Shown here piece by piece: positions 45,009-55,200 of a stretch of DNA of 64,000 nucleotides (positions are counted from its first letter, which is position 1; each line of letters opens with the position of its first letter). A program made the translations under genes and the position numbers. The DNA comes from Vicinamibacterales bacterium (GTDB lineage Bacteria > Acidobacteriota > Vicinamibacteria > Vicinamibacterales > UBA2999), in contig JAWKHS010000025.1 in assembly GCA_041394705.1 (NCBI GenBank), forward strand, positions 1-64,000, in the 5' to 3' direction. Under the pieces are notes generated by a model that did not search any database, had not been told where the DNA came from, and saw only the letters and a list, made by a program, of their open reading frames with translations.

Positions 45009-47528
45009 ATGCTGTCACCCGTCGCACTTCGCCGCTGCGGTGCCGTCCTGGCGATGTCGGTCGCCTGTCTGGCCGCGCCCGGTCCCTGGCACCCCGCCGC
45101 CCATGCTCAGCGGACGGCGGATCCGCGCGAGGCCGCCGCCGACGCGCTCGACCACGGCCGCTACGAGCAGGTGCAGAGCGCCCTGGCCCAGCTGCCGGCG
45201 GACGACATCGGCGCCGCCGTCCTGCGCGCGCGGGCCCTCGTGGCGGTCGGGAAGTACGCCGACGCGGAGCAGGCCCTCCTTCCCGCGGCCACGCGCAACG
45301 TCACCGGCGACGCGATGGTCGAGCTCGGCCTCGTGCAGCGCATGCAGGGCAAGCGCGAGGGCCTCCGCGCGCTGTCGATCGTCCTCTCGCGCGATCTGCT
45401 GGCGGGATCGGCAGCCGAGTACGTCCGCGCGGGGCGTGCGGCGCAGGCCCTCGGCCGCCTCCAGCAGGCCAACGACTTCTTCCGCCAGGCGGTGGCCCAG
45501 GCCCCCACCGACGTCGCCGCGAACGTCGCCTGGGGTGAGCTCTTCCTGCAGGGCCACGAACGCGCGGAGGCCGCCCGGTCCTTCCAGGCCGCCCTGCGGA
45601 CCGATGCGGAGCATCCCGGCGCGCTCATGGGGCTCGCGCGGACCATGGCGGAAGAGAACCCGCCGGCGGCGCGGAAGCTGGCCGCGCAGGTCCTGTCGAT
45701 CAATCCGAACGCCGCCGACGCGCGTGTCCTGCTCGCGGAGCTCGCCCTCGACGACGTCAAACGCGACGAGGCCCGTGAGGACGTCGACAAGGCGCTGGCC
45801 GTCAACCCGAACCACTTCGTGGCGCTGTCGCTCAAGGCCGCCATCGCGTGGCTCGAGCGGCGCCCGGAGGAGGTCACGGCCACCACCGACGCCATCCTCA
45901 AGCTGAACCCGACCTACGGCGAGGTCTACCGGGTGATGGGCCAGGTCGCCGGCCGGAACTACCGCTTCGAGGAGGCGGCCGAATTCGCTCGGCGGGCGCT
46001 GACGATCGACCAGTCGAACTGGCGCGCGTTCGCGGACCTCGGCGCCCACCTGATGCGCACGGGCGACGAGCGCGGCGCGCGGCGGGCGCTGGAGACGGCG
46101 TTCCGCGGCGACCCGTTCGACCGCGTCACCTACAACCTGCTGAACCTGCTCGACACGCTCGACGGCTTCGAGACGATTCGCGAGGGCGACATGGTCATCC
46201 GCCTGCACGCGGACGAGGCTGCCGTCATGCGCGAATACGTCCCCGCGCTGGCGCGCGAGGCGCTGGCGTCGCTCTCGAAGCGCTGGAACTTCACGCCGGC
46301 CGGCCCGATCCTCATCGAGATGTTTCCGAGGCACGACGACTTCGCCGTGCGCACGCTCGGCCTGCCGGGCATGATCGGCGCCCTCGGCGCCTGCTTCGGC
46401 AAGGTGGTCACCCTCGACTCACCGCGCGCGCGACCGCCCGGTGAGTTCAACTGGGGCGCCACGCTGTGGCACGAGCTCGCGCACGTCATCACGCTGCAGT
46501 TGTCGAAGCAGCGCGTGCCGCGGTGGCTCACCGAAGGGATCTCCGTCTGGGAGGAGACCCGCGCGCGCCCGGCCTGGGGCCGCGAGATGGAAGTGACCTT
46601 CGCCAGCGCCCTGAACGCCGGCCAGGTGATGAAGCTGCGCGACCTCAACGCCGGGTTCAGCAGCCCGCAGCTCATCTCCCTGGCGTACTACGAGGCGTCG
46701 CTGCTCGTGGAGCACATCGTCGCGCGCTTCTCCGAGCCGTCGCTCCGCGAGCTGGTTCGCGTGTTCTCCGAGGATCTCGACACCGAGGCGGCCGTCACGC
46801 GCGTGCTCAAGGTGAGCCTCGACGACCTCCAGGGCAGCTTCGACGGGTTCCTCGACGAGCGCTTCGGACGCCTGCGACGCGCGCTCGCCGCGCCGGAGGG
46901 GTTCGATCCCTCCGCGCCCCTCGACCGGCTGCGCGCGGCCGCCGCCGCGAATCCCGGGAGCTTCCCGGTGCAGATGGCGCTCGGCCTCGCGCTCGAGAAG
47001 GGCGAGCCCGACGCCGCCATCGGCGTCTACCGGAAGGCCGCCGAGCTCGTGCCGATCGCGACCGGCGCGGAAAGTCCGCAGGCGCGCATCGCGGCGCTGC
47101 TCACGGCCAAGGGCGACACGGCCGGCGCCGCCCGCGCGCTCGAGACGCTGACCACGGCCGATCACACCGATGTCGCCTCGGCCCGCCAGCTCGTGGGGCT
47201 GCTCGACCCGGAGACCGACGGGCCGCGCCGCCAGGCCGCGCTCGCCAAGGTCGTGGCGATCGACCCGTTCGATGCCGCAGCCCACACCGAGATCGGCCGG
47301 TCCGCGCTCGAGGCGGGACGGCTGCCCCAGGCGATTCAGGCGTTCCGCGTCGCGGTGGCCGCCGGGCCGCAGGACAGAGCCGGCGCGCACGCCGACCTGG
47401 GCGAGGCGCTCGAGAAGGCCGGATCCAAGGCCGACGCGAAGGCCCAGGCGCTCCAGGCCCTCGAGGTCGCGCCGACCTACGTGCGCGCCCAGGAGCTGCT
47501 GCTGCGTCTGGTGGAGTCGCCCCAGTGA
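45009..47528 (+). CDS. Exported TPR-repeat protein with HExxH zinc peptidase domain
   Basis: 839 residues. A signal peptide ends near AHAQRT (about residue 35). About eleven tetratricopeptide units (residues 36-400 and again 640-835) surround a peptidase MA-like domain with the zinc motif His488-Glu489-x-x-His492 (HELAH) and Glu509 in RWLTEGISVWEE. It is probably a periplasmic or outer-membrane zinc protease or a scaffold with protease activity. It is the first gene of the MoxR/DUF4175 run, joined to the DUF4159 gene by a GTGA overlap. The protease substrate is unknown. ATG 45009 could be replaced by the adjacent GTG 45006. Confidence 0.82.
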   Translation: MLSPVALRRCGAVLAMSVACLAAPGPWHPAAHAQRTADPREAAADALDHGRYEQVQSALAQLPADDIGAAVLRARALVAVGKYADAEQALLPAATRNVTGDAMVELGLVQRMQGKREGLRALSIVLSRDLLAGSAAEYVRAGRAAQALGRLQQANDFFRQAVAQAPTDVAANVAWGELFLQGHERAEAARSFQAALRTDAEHPGALMGLARTMAEENPPAARKLAAQVLSINPNAADARVLLAELALDDVKRDEAREDVDKALAVNPNHFVALSLKAAIAWLERRPEEVTATTDAILKLNPTYGEVYRVMGQVAGRNYRFEEAAEFARRALTIDQSNWRAFADLGAHLMRTGDERGARRALETAFRGDPFDRVTYNLLNLLDTLDGFETIREGDMVIRLHADEAAVMREYVPALAREALASLSKRWNFTPAGPILIEMFPRHDDFAVRTLGLPGMIGALGACFGKVVTLDSPRARPPGEFNWGATLWHELAHVITLQLSKQRVPRWLTEGISVWEETRARPAWGREMEVTFASALNAGQVMKLRDLNAGFSSPQLISLAYYEASLLVEHIVARFSEPSLRELVRVFSEDLDTEAAVTRVLKVSLDDLQGSFDGFLDERFGRLRRALAAPEGFDPSAPLDRLRAAAAANPGSFPVQMALGLALEKGEPDAAIGVYRKAAELVPIATGAESPQARIAALLTAKGDTAGAARALETLTTADHTDVASARQLVGLLDPETDGPRRQAALAKVVAIDPFDAAAHTEIGRSALEAGRLPQAIQAFRVAVAAGPQDRAGAHADLGEALEKAGSKADAKAQALQALEVAPTYVRAQELLLRLVESPQ

Positions 47529-48361
47529 CGGCCGACGACGGGGAACGCCGGCGGCGGCGTGCCCGCGGTCCGGGCCCGGTGCTGGCGGCGCTCCTGGTGC
47601 TCGTCGTGCCGGCCGTGTCCTCGCTGGCGCGCGGCGCCGCGGCGCAGCCCGGCGTGTTCAAGGAAGAGCGCTTCGCCGGCCTCCAGTGGACGTTCGTCCG
47701 CGTCAAGTACACGCCGACGACGGGGGACCTCGCCATGCGGACGCGCTTCGGCTTCTGGGACGATCCCTGGGCCATCGACGGCCCCGCCGCCGATCAGAAC
47801 CTCTCGCGCCGCGTCCAGACGGCCACGGCCATCGAGGTGGGCGAGCCGCTCGCCATGGCCCTCGACGATCCGCGCCTCTGGCAGTATCCGTGGCTGTACC
47901 TCGTCGAGCCGAGCAACGTCGTCATGAGCGACGCCGAGGCCGCCACGCTCCGCGAATTCCTGCTGCGGGGCGGGACGCTCACCCTCGACGACTTCCATGG
48001 CTCGTTCGAGTGGGAGCTCACCACGCGCTGGCTCGGCAAGGTGTTCCCCGACCGGGAGGTCGTCGAAATCGCGCCGCCGCACCCGATCTACACCTCGTTC
48101 TACCAGCTCGATCGTTACCCGCAGGTGCCGGGCGTGGGCTCGTTCCTGAACGGCCGTACCTGGGAGAAGGGCGGCTACACGGCGCACCTGCGCGGCATCC
48201 TTGACGACACGGGCCGCCCCATGGTGCTCATCAACTGGAACACCGACATGGGCGACGGCTGGGAATGGTCCAACGCCGACGAGTATCCGGGCTACCTGAA
48301 GTGGACGTCGGTCGCCTACCAGATGATGATCAACGAGATCGTGTACACGCTCACACACTAG
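47525..48361 (+). CDS. DUF4159 domain protein, exported
   Basis: 278 residues. An Arg-rich start and a hydrophobic run (PVLAALLVLVVPAVSSLARG) form a signal or anchor. The domain opens with LQWTFVRVKYTPTTG, and later has GGTLTLDDFHGSFEWELT, DREVVEIAPPHPIYTSFYQL and TWEKGGYTAHLRGILDDTGR, as in the DUF4159 family (GATase-like fold). DUF4159 proteins commonly neighbour MoxR and BatA genes, as here. Function unknown. The GTG at 47525 overlaps the previous stop. Confidence 0.83.
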   Translation: MTADDGERRRRRARGPGPVLAALLVLVVPAVSSLARGAAAQPGVFKEERFAGLQWTFVRVKYTPTTGDLAMRTRFGFWDDPWAIDGPAADQNLSRRVQTATAIEVGEPLAMALDDPRLWQYPWLYLVEPSNVVMSDAEAATLREFLLRGGTLTLDDFHGSFEWELTTRWLGKVFPDREVVEIAPPHPIYTSFYQLDRYPQVPGVGSFLNGRTWEKGGYTAHLRGILDDTGRPMVLINWNTDMGDGWEWSNADEYPGYLKWTSVAYQMMINEIVYTLTH

Positions 48362-48411
48362 GAGCGGGGCCCGGGGCTCGGGACCCGGGGCTTTCGAAGG
48401 AAGCGGCGCGC

Positions 48412-49422
48412 ATGAATCGGACGACGGACCTACACGGCGAAGACCTCGCGTCGCGGGTGGCCGCGGGGCGGGCCAGGATTCTCGAGCAGCTGCGGCTGGT
48501 GATCGTCGGCCAGGACGAGGTGGTCGACCAGGTGCTCATCGCGCTCTTCACCGGCGGCCACTGCCTGCTCACGGGCGTGCCCGGCCTGGCCAAGACGCTG
48601 CTCATCAAGACGCTCGCGAACATCCTCGACCTGAGCTTCAAACGCATCCAGTTCACGCCGGACCTGATGCCCGCCGACATCACGGGCACCGAGATCCTCG
48701 ACGAGGCCGACGGCGTGCGCGCCCTCCGCTTCGTGCGCGGGCCGATCTTCGCGCAGATCCTGCTGGCCGACGAGATCAACCGGACGCCGCCCAAGACGCA
48801 GGCGGCGCTCCTCGAGGCGATGCAGGAGTTCCACGTCACGGCCGCCGGGCGCACCTACGCGCTCGACCGCCCGTTCTTCGTCCTGGCCACCCAGAACCCG
48901 ATCGAGCTGGAGGGCACCTACCCGCTGCCCGAGGCGCAGCTGGACCGGTTCATGTTCAACGTGACGATGTCGTACCTGTCGGAGGACGACGAGGTGAAGG
49001 TGGTCACCGAGACCACCGGCGGGCGCCGCCCCCAGCCGGTCCACGTGTTGAGCGGCGAGGACATCCTGGCCTTCCACGACGTGGTCCGCGAGGTGGTCGT
49101 CGCCGACGACGTCGCTCGCTACGCCGTCCGCCTGGTGGATGCCTCGCGGCCGGGCCGCGGCCCGCGGCTCGACTTCGTCGAGAAGTGGGTGAAATGGGGC
49201 GCCGGGCTCCGCGCGTCCCAGGCGCTCATCCTCGGTTCCAAGGCGCGCGCGCTCATGCACGGACGCTTCCACGTGTCGGTCAAGGACATCCAGGCGCTCG
49301 CCAAGCCGATCCTGCGCCACCGGGTGATCCCGAACTTCTACGGCGAGGCCGAGGGCATCACGCCCGACATCCTCGTGGACCGCCTCCTCGGCGCGATCCC
49401 CCCGCCCGCGAGCGGGTTGTGA
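48412..49422 (+). CDS. MoxR family AAA+ ATPase
   Basis: 336 residues. Walker A is GVPGLAKT, Walker B LLADEINR, and sensor 1 LATQNPIELEGTYPLPEAQ; the C-terminal helical lid follows. MoxR proteins act as chaperones that load cofactors or remodel VWA-containing partners. ATG 48412 has GAAGGAAG about ten bases upstream, after a 50-base gap with a GC-rich duplicated nine-mer (CCCGGGGCT at 48370-48378 and 48384-48392). It is followed directly by DUF58, BatA-like and DUF4175 genes, the usual partners. Confidence 0.93.
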   Translation: MNRTTDLHGEDLASRVAAGRARILEQLRLVIVGQDEVVDQVLIALFTGGHCLLTGVPGLAKTLLIKTLANILDLSFKRIQFTPDLMPADITGTEILDEADGVRALRFVRGPIFAQILLADEINRTPPKTQAALLEAMQEFHVTAAGRTYALDRPFFVLATQNPIELEGTYPLPEAQLDRFMFNVTMSYLSEDDEVKVVTETTGGRRPQPVHVLSGEDILAFHDVVREVVVADDVARYAVRLVDASRPGRGPRLDFVEKWVKWGAGLRASQALILGSKARALMHGRFHVSVKDIQALAKPILRHRVIPNFYGEAEGITPDILVDRLLGAIPPPASGL

Positions 49423-49426
49423 AGCC

Positions 49427-50317
49427 ATGGCCGCCCCCTCGCGCTACCTCGACCCAGGAGTGCTCGCCCGGCTGGGCACGCTCGATCTGAAGGCCAAGAC
49501 GGTCGTCGAGGGCGTGCTGGCCGGCCTGCACCGCAGTCCGCGTCGGGGCTTCAGCGTCGAGTTCGCCGAGTACCGCCAGTACCTCCCGGGCGATGCGCTC
49601 TCCACGATCGACTGGAAGGTGTTCGCCCGCACCGACCGCCACTTCGTGAAGAAGTTCGAGGAGGACACCAACCTCGACTGCCACCTGCTGCTCGACGTCA
49701 GCAGTTCCATGCAGTACGGCTCGCACGCGGTCACCAAGCGCGAGTACGGCTGCTACCTGGCGGCGGCGCTCGCCTACCTGATGCACCATCAGCGCGACGC
49801 CGTGGGCCTCATCGCCTTCGACGAGGACATCGTGCACCGCGTGCCGCCCTCGGCCAGGAGCGGCCACCTCCGCACGGTCCTCCTGGCGCTCGAGCGCCTG
49901 CCGTCGGGGTCGCGGACCAACGTCGCCAAGCCGCTCGGCGATCTCGCGAAGGTCCTGTCCAAGCGGGGACTGGTCGTCGTGATCTCGGACCTCCTGGACG
50001 ATCCCGACCGCGTCATCCGCGGGCTGAAGCACTTCCGCCAGCGCGGCACCGACGTCATCGTCTTCCACCTCCTGGATCCGCAGGAATTGCGCTTCACGTT
50101 CTCCGATGCCGCGCGCTTCCGCGATCCCGAGTCGTCCAACGAGGTCTTCGCCGACCCCGCCGTCGTGCGCGAGGGCTACCTGGCGGCCGTGCAGGGCCTG
50201 GTCGGCACCTACCGGCGCGAACTGGGCGGCGCCGGCGTGGACTACCACGTGCTCGACACCTCGCAGCCGCTGGACGTGGCCCTCATGTCGTACCTGACGG
50301 CGCGGGCCAGGAGCTAG
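49427..50317 (+). CDS. DUF58 domain protein (VWA-like)
   Basis: 296 residues, all soluble. RRGFSVEFAEYRQYLPGD, then LSTIDWKVFARTDRHFVKKF, are the DUF58 signature. HLLLDVSSSMQYG contains the DxSxS metal site of a VWA fold. DUF58 proteins always pair with MoxR and are thought to be assembled by it. Four bases separate it from moxR. No membrane segment is present, so it acts in the cytoplasm. Its job in this operon is not known. Confidence 0.92.
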   Translation: MAAPSRYLDPGVLARLGTLDLKAKTVVEGVLAGLHRSPRRGFSVEFAEYRQYLPGDALSTIDWKVFARTDRHFVKKFEEDTNLDCHLLLDVSSSMQYGSHAVTKREYGCYLAAALAYLMHHQRDAVGLIAFDEDIVHRVPPSARSGHLRTVLLALERLPSGSRTNVAKPLGDLAKVLSKRGLVVVISDLLDDPDRVIRGLKHFRQRGTDVIVFHLLDPQELRFTFSDAARFRDPESSNEVFADPAVVREGYLAAVQGLVGTYRRELGGAGVDYHVLDTSQPLDVALMSYLTARARS

Positions 50318-50323
50318 GGGCCG

Positions 50324-52231
50324 ATGTTCGGACTGGGGTTCCTGGCGCCGGCGTTCCTGGCGGGCCTCCTCGCCGTGGCCGTCCCCGTCGTGCTGCACCT
50401 CTTCCACAGGCGGACCGACCGCGTGGTCGACTTCCCGGCCGCGGGCATGGTGCCGGACGCCCCGGTCCAGCAGCAGGAGCGGCGGCGCCTCCGCGACCTC
50501 CTCCTGCTGGCGCTTCGCGTCGGCGCGCTCGTGCTGCTCGCGTTCTCCTTCGCCCGGCCGTACGTGCAGGGGGCCGGCGACGGGCTCACCGGCCGTACCA
50601 CCATCGTGGCGGTCGACGTGTCGCTCAGCACCTCGGCGCCGGCCACCTGGCGCGAACTGCGGCGGCGGGCCCTCGCGGCCGTGGACGAGGCGCCAGCGGC
50701 CGACCTGGTGGGCGTCGTCGCCTTCGACGATCTCGGCCGGATCGTCGCGCCGCCGTCGGCGAGCCGTGACGCCGCGCGGTCGGCGGTCGAGACGCTCGTG
50801 GCGGGCGCCGGCGGCACGAGCTACGCCGCGGCGCTCGGCACGGCGGTCGACGCGCTCGGCGGCGCGTCCGGCCGGATCGTCGTCGTCACCGACCTCCAGC
50901 AGCGAGGCTGGGCGGGCCGGGACCAGGTGACCGTGCCCGGCGGGGTGGACGTGCGCGTGGACGCCGTTCCGCCCGCCCCCGACAATCTCGCCGTCACGGC
51001 GCTGCGCGCCGGCGATGCCGTGACCGCGGTCGTCCAGAACTTCGCGCCTGGGCCTCGAGCGACCGTGGCGCGGCTGACGGTCGACGGCCGGGAGGTGGCG
51101 CGCGTCGACACGGCGCTCGCGCCCCTCGCGGCGGCGGAAGTGCGGTTTCCGGGCCGGCCTCCCGCGCGCGGCGTCGCCGCCGTGTCGATCGACGATGCCG
51201 ACGGCTTCCAGGGCGACAACGTGCGCTACCGGGCGCTCGACCCCGAACGTCCGCTGCGGGTGCTCGTGCTCACGGCCGACCCGCCGGAGACGGCGACCAC
51301 CGGGCTGTACGTGCAACGCGCGCTCGAAGCGGCGGGCGAGGCCTGGCCTGTGGAGGTCGACGTGCGGGACGGGCGGCGCTTCAGCGCCGCCGCCGGTCCG
51401 GCGTACGACGCCGCCGTCGTCGTCGGCACGCGGACGCTGGACCGGGGCGGCCGCGCGCGACTGGCGGCGTATCTGAGCGGCGGCGGGCGCGTGCTGCTGT
51501 CACTCGGGCCCGACGTCGACGTCCCCACGCTCGGCGAGGCCCTCGGGTTCCAGTTGCGCGTCTCGCCGGAGCCGGTCACGCCGCGCGCGGACGACACCGC
51601 CATCGTCGCCTCCGATCGCCGCCATCCCGTATGGCGGCTCCTGGCCGGCACGCGCTCGGCCCTGGGCCGCGTGGCCATCGGCCAGTACCGCCAGGTCCTG
51701 GACGAGGCCGGCTGGGACGTGCTGGCGCGCTTTGCCGGCGGCGCCATCGCCTTCGCCGAACGGCGCGTCGAGCGCGGCACGCTCCTGCTCTTCGCCTCGG
51801 ACCTCGACAACCGCTGGAACCGCTTCCCGCTCGAGCCGGGGTTCGCGCCGTTCATCGTCGAGTCGGCGCAGTACCTCACGCGCGGGGTCCGGCCGGCGAC
51901 CGCGTTCGTCCTGCCGGACGTCCCCGCCGACGTGCCTCCGCAGCCGGGCGTGCATCGCGCGGCCGCGGCCGGCGGCGCGCCGTCGCCGGCGATCGTCGTG
52001 AACGTCGATCCGGCCGAGAGCGACCCGTCCGCCATCACGGCCGAGGCCTTTGCGGCCCGTGTCCAGACGGTCGGGACCCCCGATGGGCCGGCCCTCGACG
52101 AAGACGCCCGGGCCCGCGAGGAGCGGCAGCGCCTGTGGCAGGTCGGCCTGGCCGTGATGCTGGGGCTGCTGGTGGTCGAGAGCCTCGTGGGGCGGCAGCG
52201 GCGGCCGCGCGTCGCGCCACGGAGCGGGTAG
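50324..52231 (+). CDS. BatA-domain VWA membrane protein
   Basis: 635 residues. The first 95 residues are a BatA domain: FLAPAFLAGLLAVAVPVVLH, the LFHRRTDRVVDFPA block and a second membrane segment near LLALRVGALVLLAFSFARP. The VWA domain follows with VDVSLSTSAP (DxSxS), then a beta domain, a GATase-like domain (LRVLVLTADPPETATTGLY), and a C-terminal membrane helix at about 605-625. It is anchored at both ends with the middle in the periplasm. A role in envelope integrity with MoxR is inferred from other bacteria. Confidence 0.85.
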   Translation: MFGLGFLAPAFLAGLLAVAVPVVLHLFHRRTDRVVDFPAAGMVPDAPVQQQERRRLRDLLLLALRVGALVLLAFSFARPYVQGAGDGLTGRTTIVAVDVSLSTSAPATWRELRRRALAAVDEAPAADLVGVVAFDDLGRIVAPPSASRDAARSAVETLVAGAGGTSYAAALGTAVDALGGASGRIVVVTDLQQRGWAGRDQVTVPGGVDVRVDAVPPAPDNLAVTALRAGDAVTAVVQNFAPGPRATVARLTVDGREVARVDTALAPLAAAEVRFPGRPPARGVAAVSIDDADGFQGDNVRYRALDPERPLRVLVLTADPPETATTGLYVQRALEAAGEAWPVEVDVRDGRRFSAAAGPAYDAAVVVGTRTLDRGGRARLAAYLSGGGRVLLSLGPDVDVPTLGEALGFQLRVSPEPVTPRADDTAIVASDRRHPVWRLLAGTRSALGRVAIGQYRQVLDEAGWDVLARFAGGAIAFAERRVERGTLLLFASDLDNRWNRFPLEPGFAPFIVESAQYLTRGVRPATAFVLPDVPADVPPQPGVHRAAAAGGAPSPAIVVNVDPAESDPSAITAEAFAARVQTVGTPDGPALDEDARAREERQRLWQVGLAVMLGLLVVESLVGRQRRPRVAPRSG

Positions 52232-52253
52232 GATACGAAGAGCGGCATTTTCC

Positions 52254-55200
52254 ATGGCGGACGAGCTGACGACGCTCCGCGCGCTTCTCGATGACATCGC
52301 CCGTCGGCGGGCGTCGCTGGCGTGGCGCCGCGCGTGGATCGCCGGAGCCGTGGCCGCGGCCGTCGCGCTCGCGGCCTCGCGGGCCGCCGTCGCGCTCGGG
52401 GCGCCCGACGGTCTGGTTCTGCTGGCGGTGGTCGGCTTCGGCGTGGCCGTGGCCGGCCTCGCGCTGGCCGTCGCGCTCGTCGGCGCCAGGGAGACGTCCA
52501 CGCCGCTGCAGATCGCGCGCCTCGTCGAGGAGCGCCTCGGTGGACTGGACGACGTGGTGGCGACGGCCGTGGACTACGCGGCCCGGCCGGACCATCGTCC
52601 GGGCATCGCCGATCAGCTGGCGGCGTCCGCGCTCCGGGCCGCCGGTCCTGGCGTGACCGACGCCGTCGTGGACCCCGACACCGTCCGCCGGACCAACCGC
52701 CGCGCCTGGGCCGCGACGGCCGCGCTGGCCGCCTCGGTGGCGCTCCTCGTCGGACCGCTCGGCCGGGCGGGCGAGGTGGCCGCCGCTTACCTGATGCCGT
52801 CGCGGCTCGCGCTCACCGTGGAGCCCGGCAACGTCCGGGTGCGCGCCGGGCGCCCCGTCACCATCACCGCGCGTATCGACGGCACCACGGCCGTGACGCC
52901 CGCGCTCGTGGCCGGCGACGGCGCCGAGCCCGCGCCGATGCGGCTCGAGCCCGATGGCGCGTTCGTGGCGACCGTGCCCGACGTGACGGCCTCGTTCGAC
53001 TACCGCGTGGTGGCCGGCGGCCGCGAGTCGCCGGCCTACACCGTGACCGTCGTGCATCCGGCGCGCGTGGAGCGGATCGATCTCGACCTCACGTTCCCCA
53101 CGGCCCTGGGCCTCGCGCCACGGCACGAAGAGGACGGCGGCGACATCTACGCCCCCGAAGGCACGACGGTCCGCCTGACCGTCACGGCCGACCGCGCCGT
53201 GGAGTCCGGCGCGCTGGTGATGGGCGACGGCACCCGGGTGGCCCTCGCCGGGGGCGGGCGGGTCGCCTCGGCGGATCTCACCGTGTCGGCGGATGGCTCC
53301 TACCGTGTCGCCTTCGTCGACGACGACGGCGTCGAGATGCCCGACGACACCGAGTACTTCATCCGGACGTTGCTCGATCGGCCGCCAGACGTCCGGATCC
53401 TGCGGCCCGCCGGCGACCGGCAGGTCACGCCGCTCGAAGAGGTGCTCATCGAGGCGCGCGCGGACGACGACTTCGGCGTGAAGAGCTTCGACCTCGTGCT
53501 GCAGAAGCCGGGCGATGCCGAGGTGGTGGTGCCGCTGCGGGGCACGGCGAGCGCGCTCACCGTCAACGGCGCCCACACCCTCTACCTGGAAGACCTCGAA
53601 GTCGCGCCCGGTGATGTCGTCAGCTACTACGTCAGGGCGCGCGACATCGGGCGCGGCAAGCCGTCGTCGGAGACGCGCAGCGACATGTTCTTCCTCGAGG
53701 TGAAGGCGTTCGACGACGAGTTCGTGGCGGCGCAGAGCCAGGCCATGGCGGCCAGCGGTCAGGCCCAGGGCGTGCTGGATCTCGCCGCCGCCCAGAAGGA
53801 GATCGTCGTCGCCACGTGGAAGCTCGACAGCCGCGGCCGGCGCGCGAATCGGGAGGCCTCGGCCGCCGACGTGCGCGCCCTGGCTGCCGCCCAGCGCGCG
53901 CTCGAGCAGCGCGCGGCCAAGGAAGCGGGCAGCCAGCTCCAGCCGGCGAGCCCGGGCGGCCCGCGCCGGCGGGGCGGGCAGGCCACCCTCAGCACGATCG
54001 GCGACGATCCGATTGGCCTCGCCATCGAGGCCATGCGCCGCGCGGCCACCGAGCTGGACCGCGCCCGGACCGGCACGGCGCTGCCGCACGAGATGGAGGC
54101 GCTCAATCAACTCCTCAAGGCGGAAGCCGACGTGAAGCGGCGCCAGGTGGCGCGCCAGCAGAGCGGTGGGGGAGGCGGAAGCCGCCAGGCGCCCGATCTG
54201 TCGGCGCTCTTCGATCAGGAACTGCGCAAGCAGCAGGAGACCACGTACGAAACCCCTGACTCCGCCGAGACGCGTCAGGACGGGACGCGCGAGGACGACC
54301 CGCTGGCGGCGCTCCGCGAGCTGGCGCGCCGGCAGGAAGCGCTGAGCCGCGATCAGCGCGATCTGGCCCGCCAGCAGGACGGCCTGGACGCGGAGACCGT
54401 GAAGCGCCGGCTCGAACGGCTCACGCGCGACCAGGAACAGCTCCGCCGCGAGCTGGAGCAGCTGGCGCGGCAGCTGCCGCAGCCGAACGGCCAGCGCGAT
54501 CCAGGCTCGCAGGGTGAACGGCGTGACGCGGCGGCGTCCTCCGGACAGCAGAAAGGCGCGAGCGGGCCACCGCAGACCGCGGGGACGCAGGGCGCCTCGT
54601 CCGGATCGGGCCAGGCCGCGGGGCAGAGCGCCGCCAGCCAGACGTCGGATGGCGACCGGCAGGCGCTGCGCGACGCGGTCTCGGAGATGCGGCAGGCCTC
54701 GTCGGGATTGCGTGACGAGGACGCGGAGCGGGCCAGCCAGAGCGCCACGCGCGCGCTCGAGCAGATGCGGCGGGCCGAGGACGCGCTTCAAGGGTCGACG
54801 GCCGAGGACCTGCAGCGGCGTCTCGGCGACGTGCAGCTGGAGGCCCGGCAGCTCGCCGAGGCGCAGCGGCGCCTGACCGATCGCGTCGCCCGCGGCGGCA
54901 CCGCCGAGGGACGTGCCGACGCCCGCCAGGCGGCCGGCGAACAGACGCGGCTGGCGGCGCGCACCGAGCGCCTGAAGGAACGCATGCGCGCGCTGGCACG
55001 GCAGGCACCGCAGGGCGACGGCCGCCAGACCCTCGACCAGGCAGGGCGCGAGCTCGAATCCGGGCGCGCCGCCGATCTGATGCGCGAGGCGTCGCGCGCG
55101 CTCGCCGGCCAGGAGCGGACCGAGGCGGCGGCCGGCTCGACGGGCGCCGCGTCGTCCACGGCCCAGCCGTCGGCCTCGCGCGCGGGGGCCGGGACGTCCG

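Noticed and set aside
49358..51316. 652-residue minus-strand frame over DUF58 and BatA genes
   Set aside because: Same compositional bias; no domain or motif recognised.
52035..54791. 918-residue open frame on the minus strand opposite the DUF4175-like gene
   Set aside because: Arg/Gly/His/Leu-biased antisense of a clear gene, no motifs; no ribosome site or promoter.
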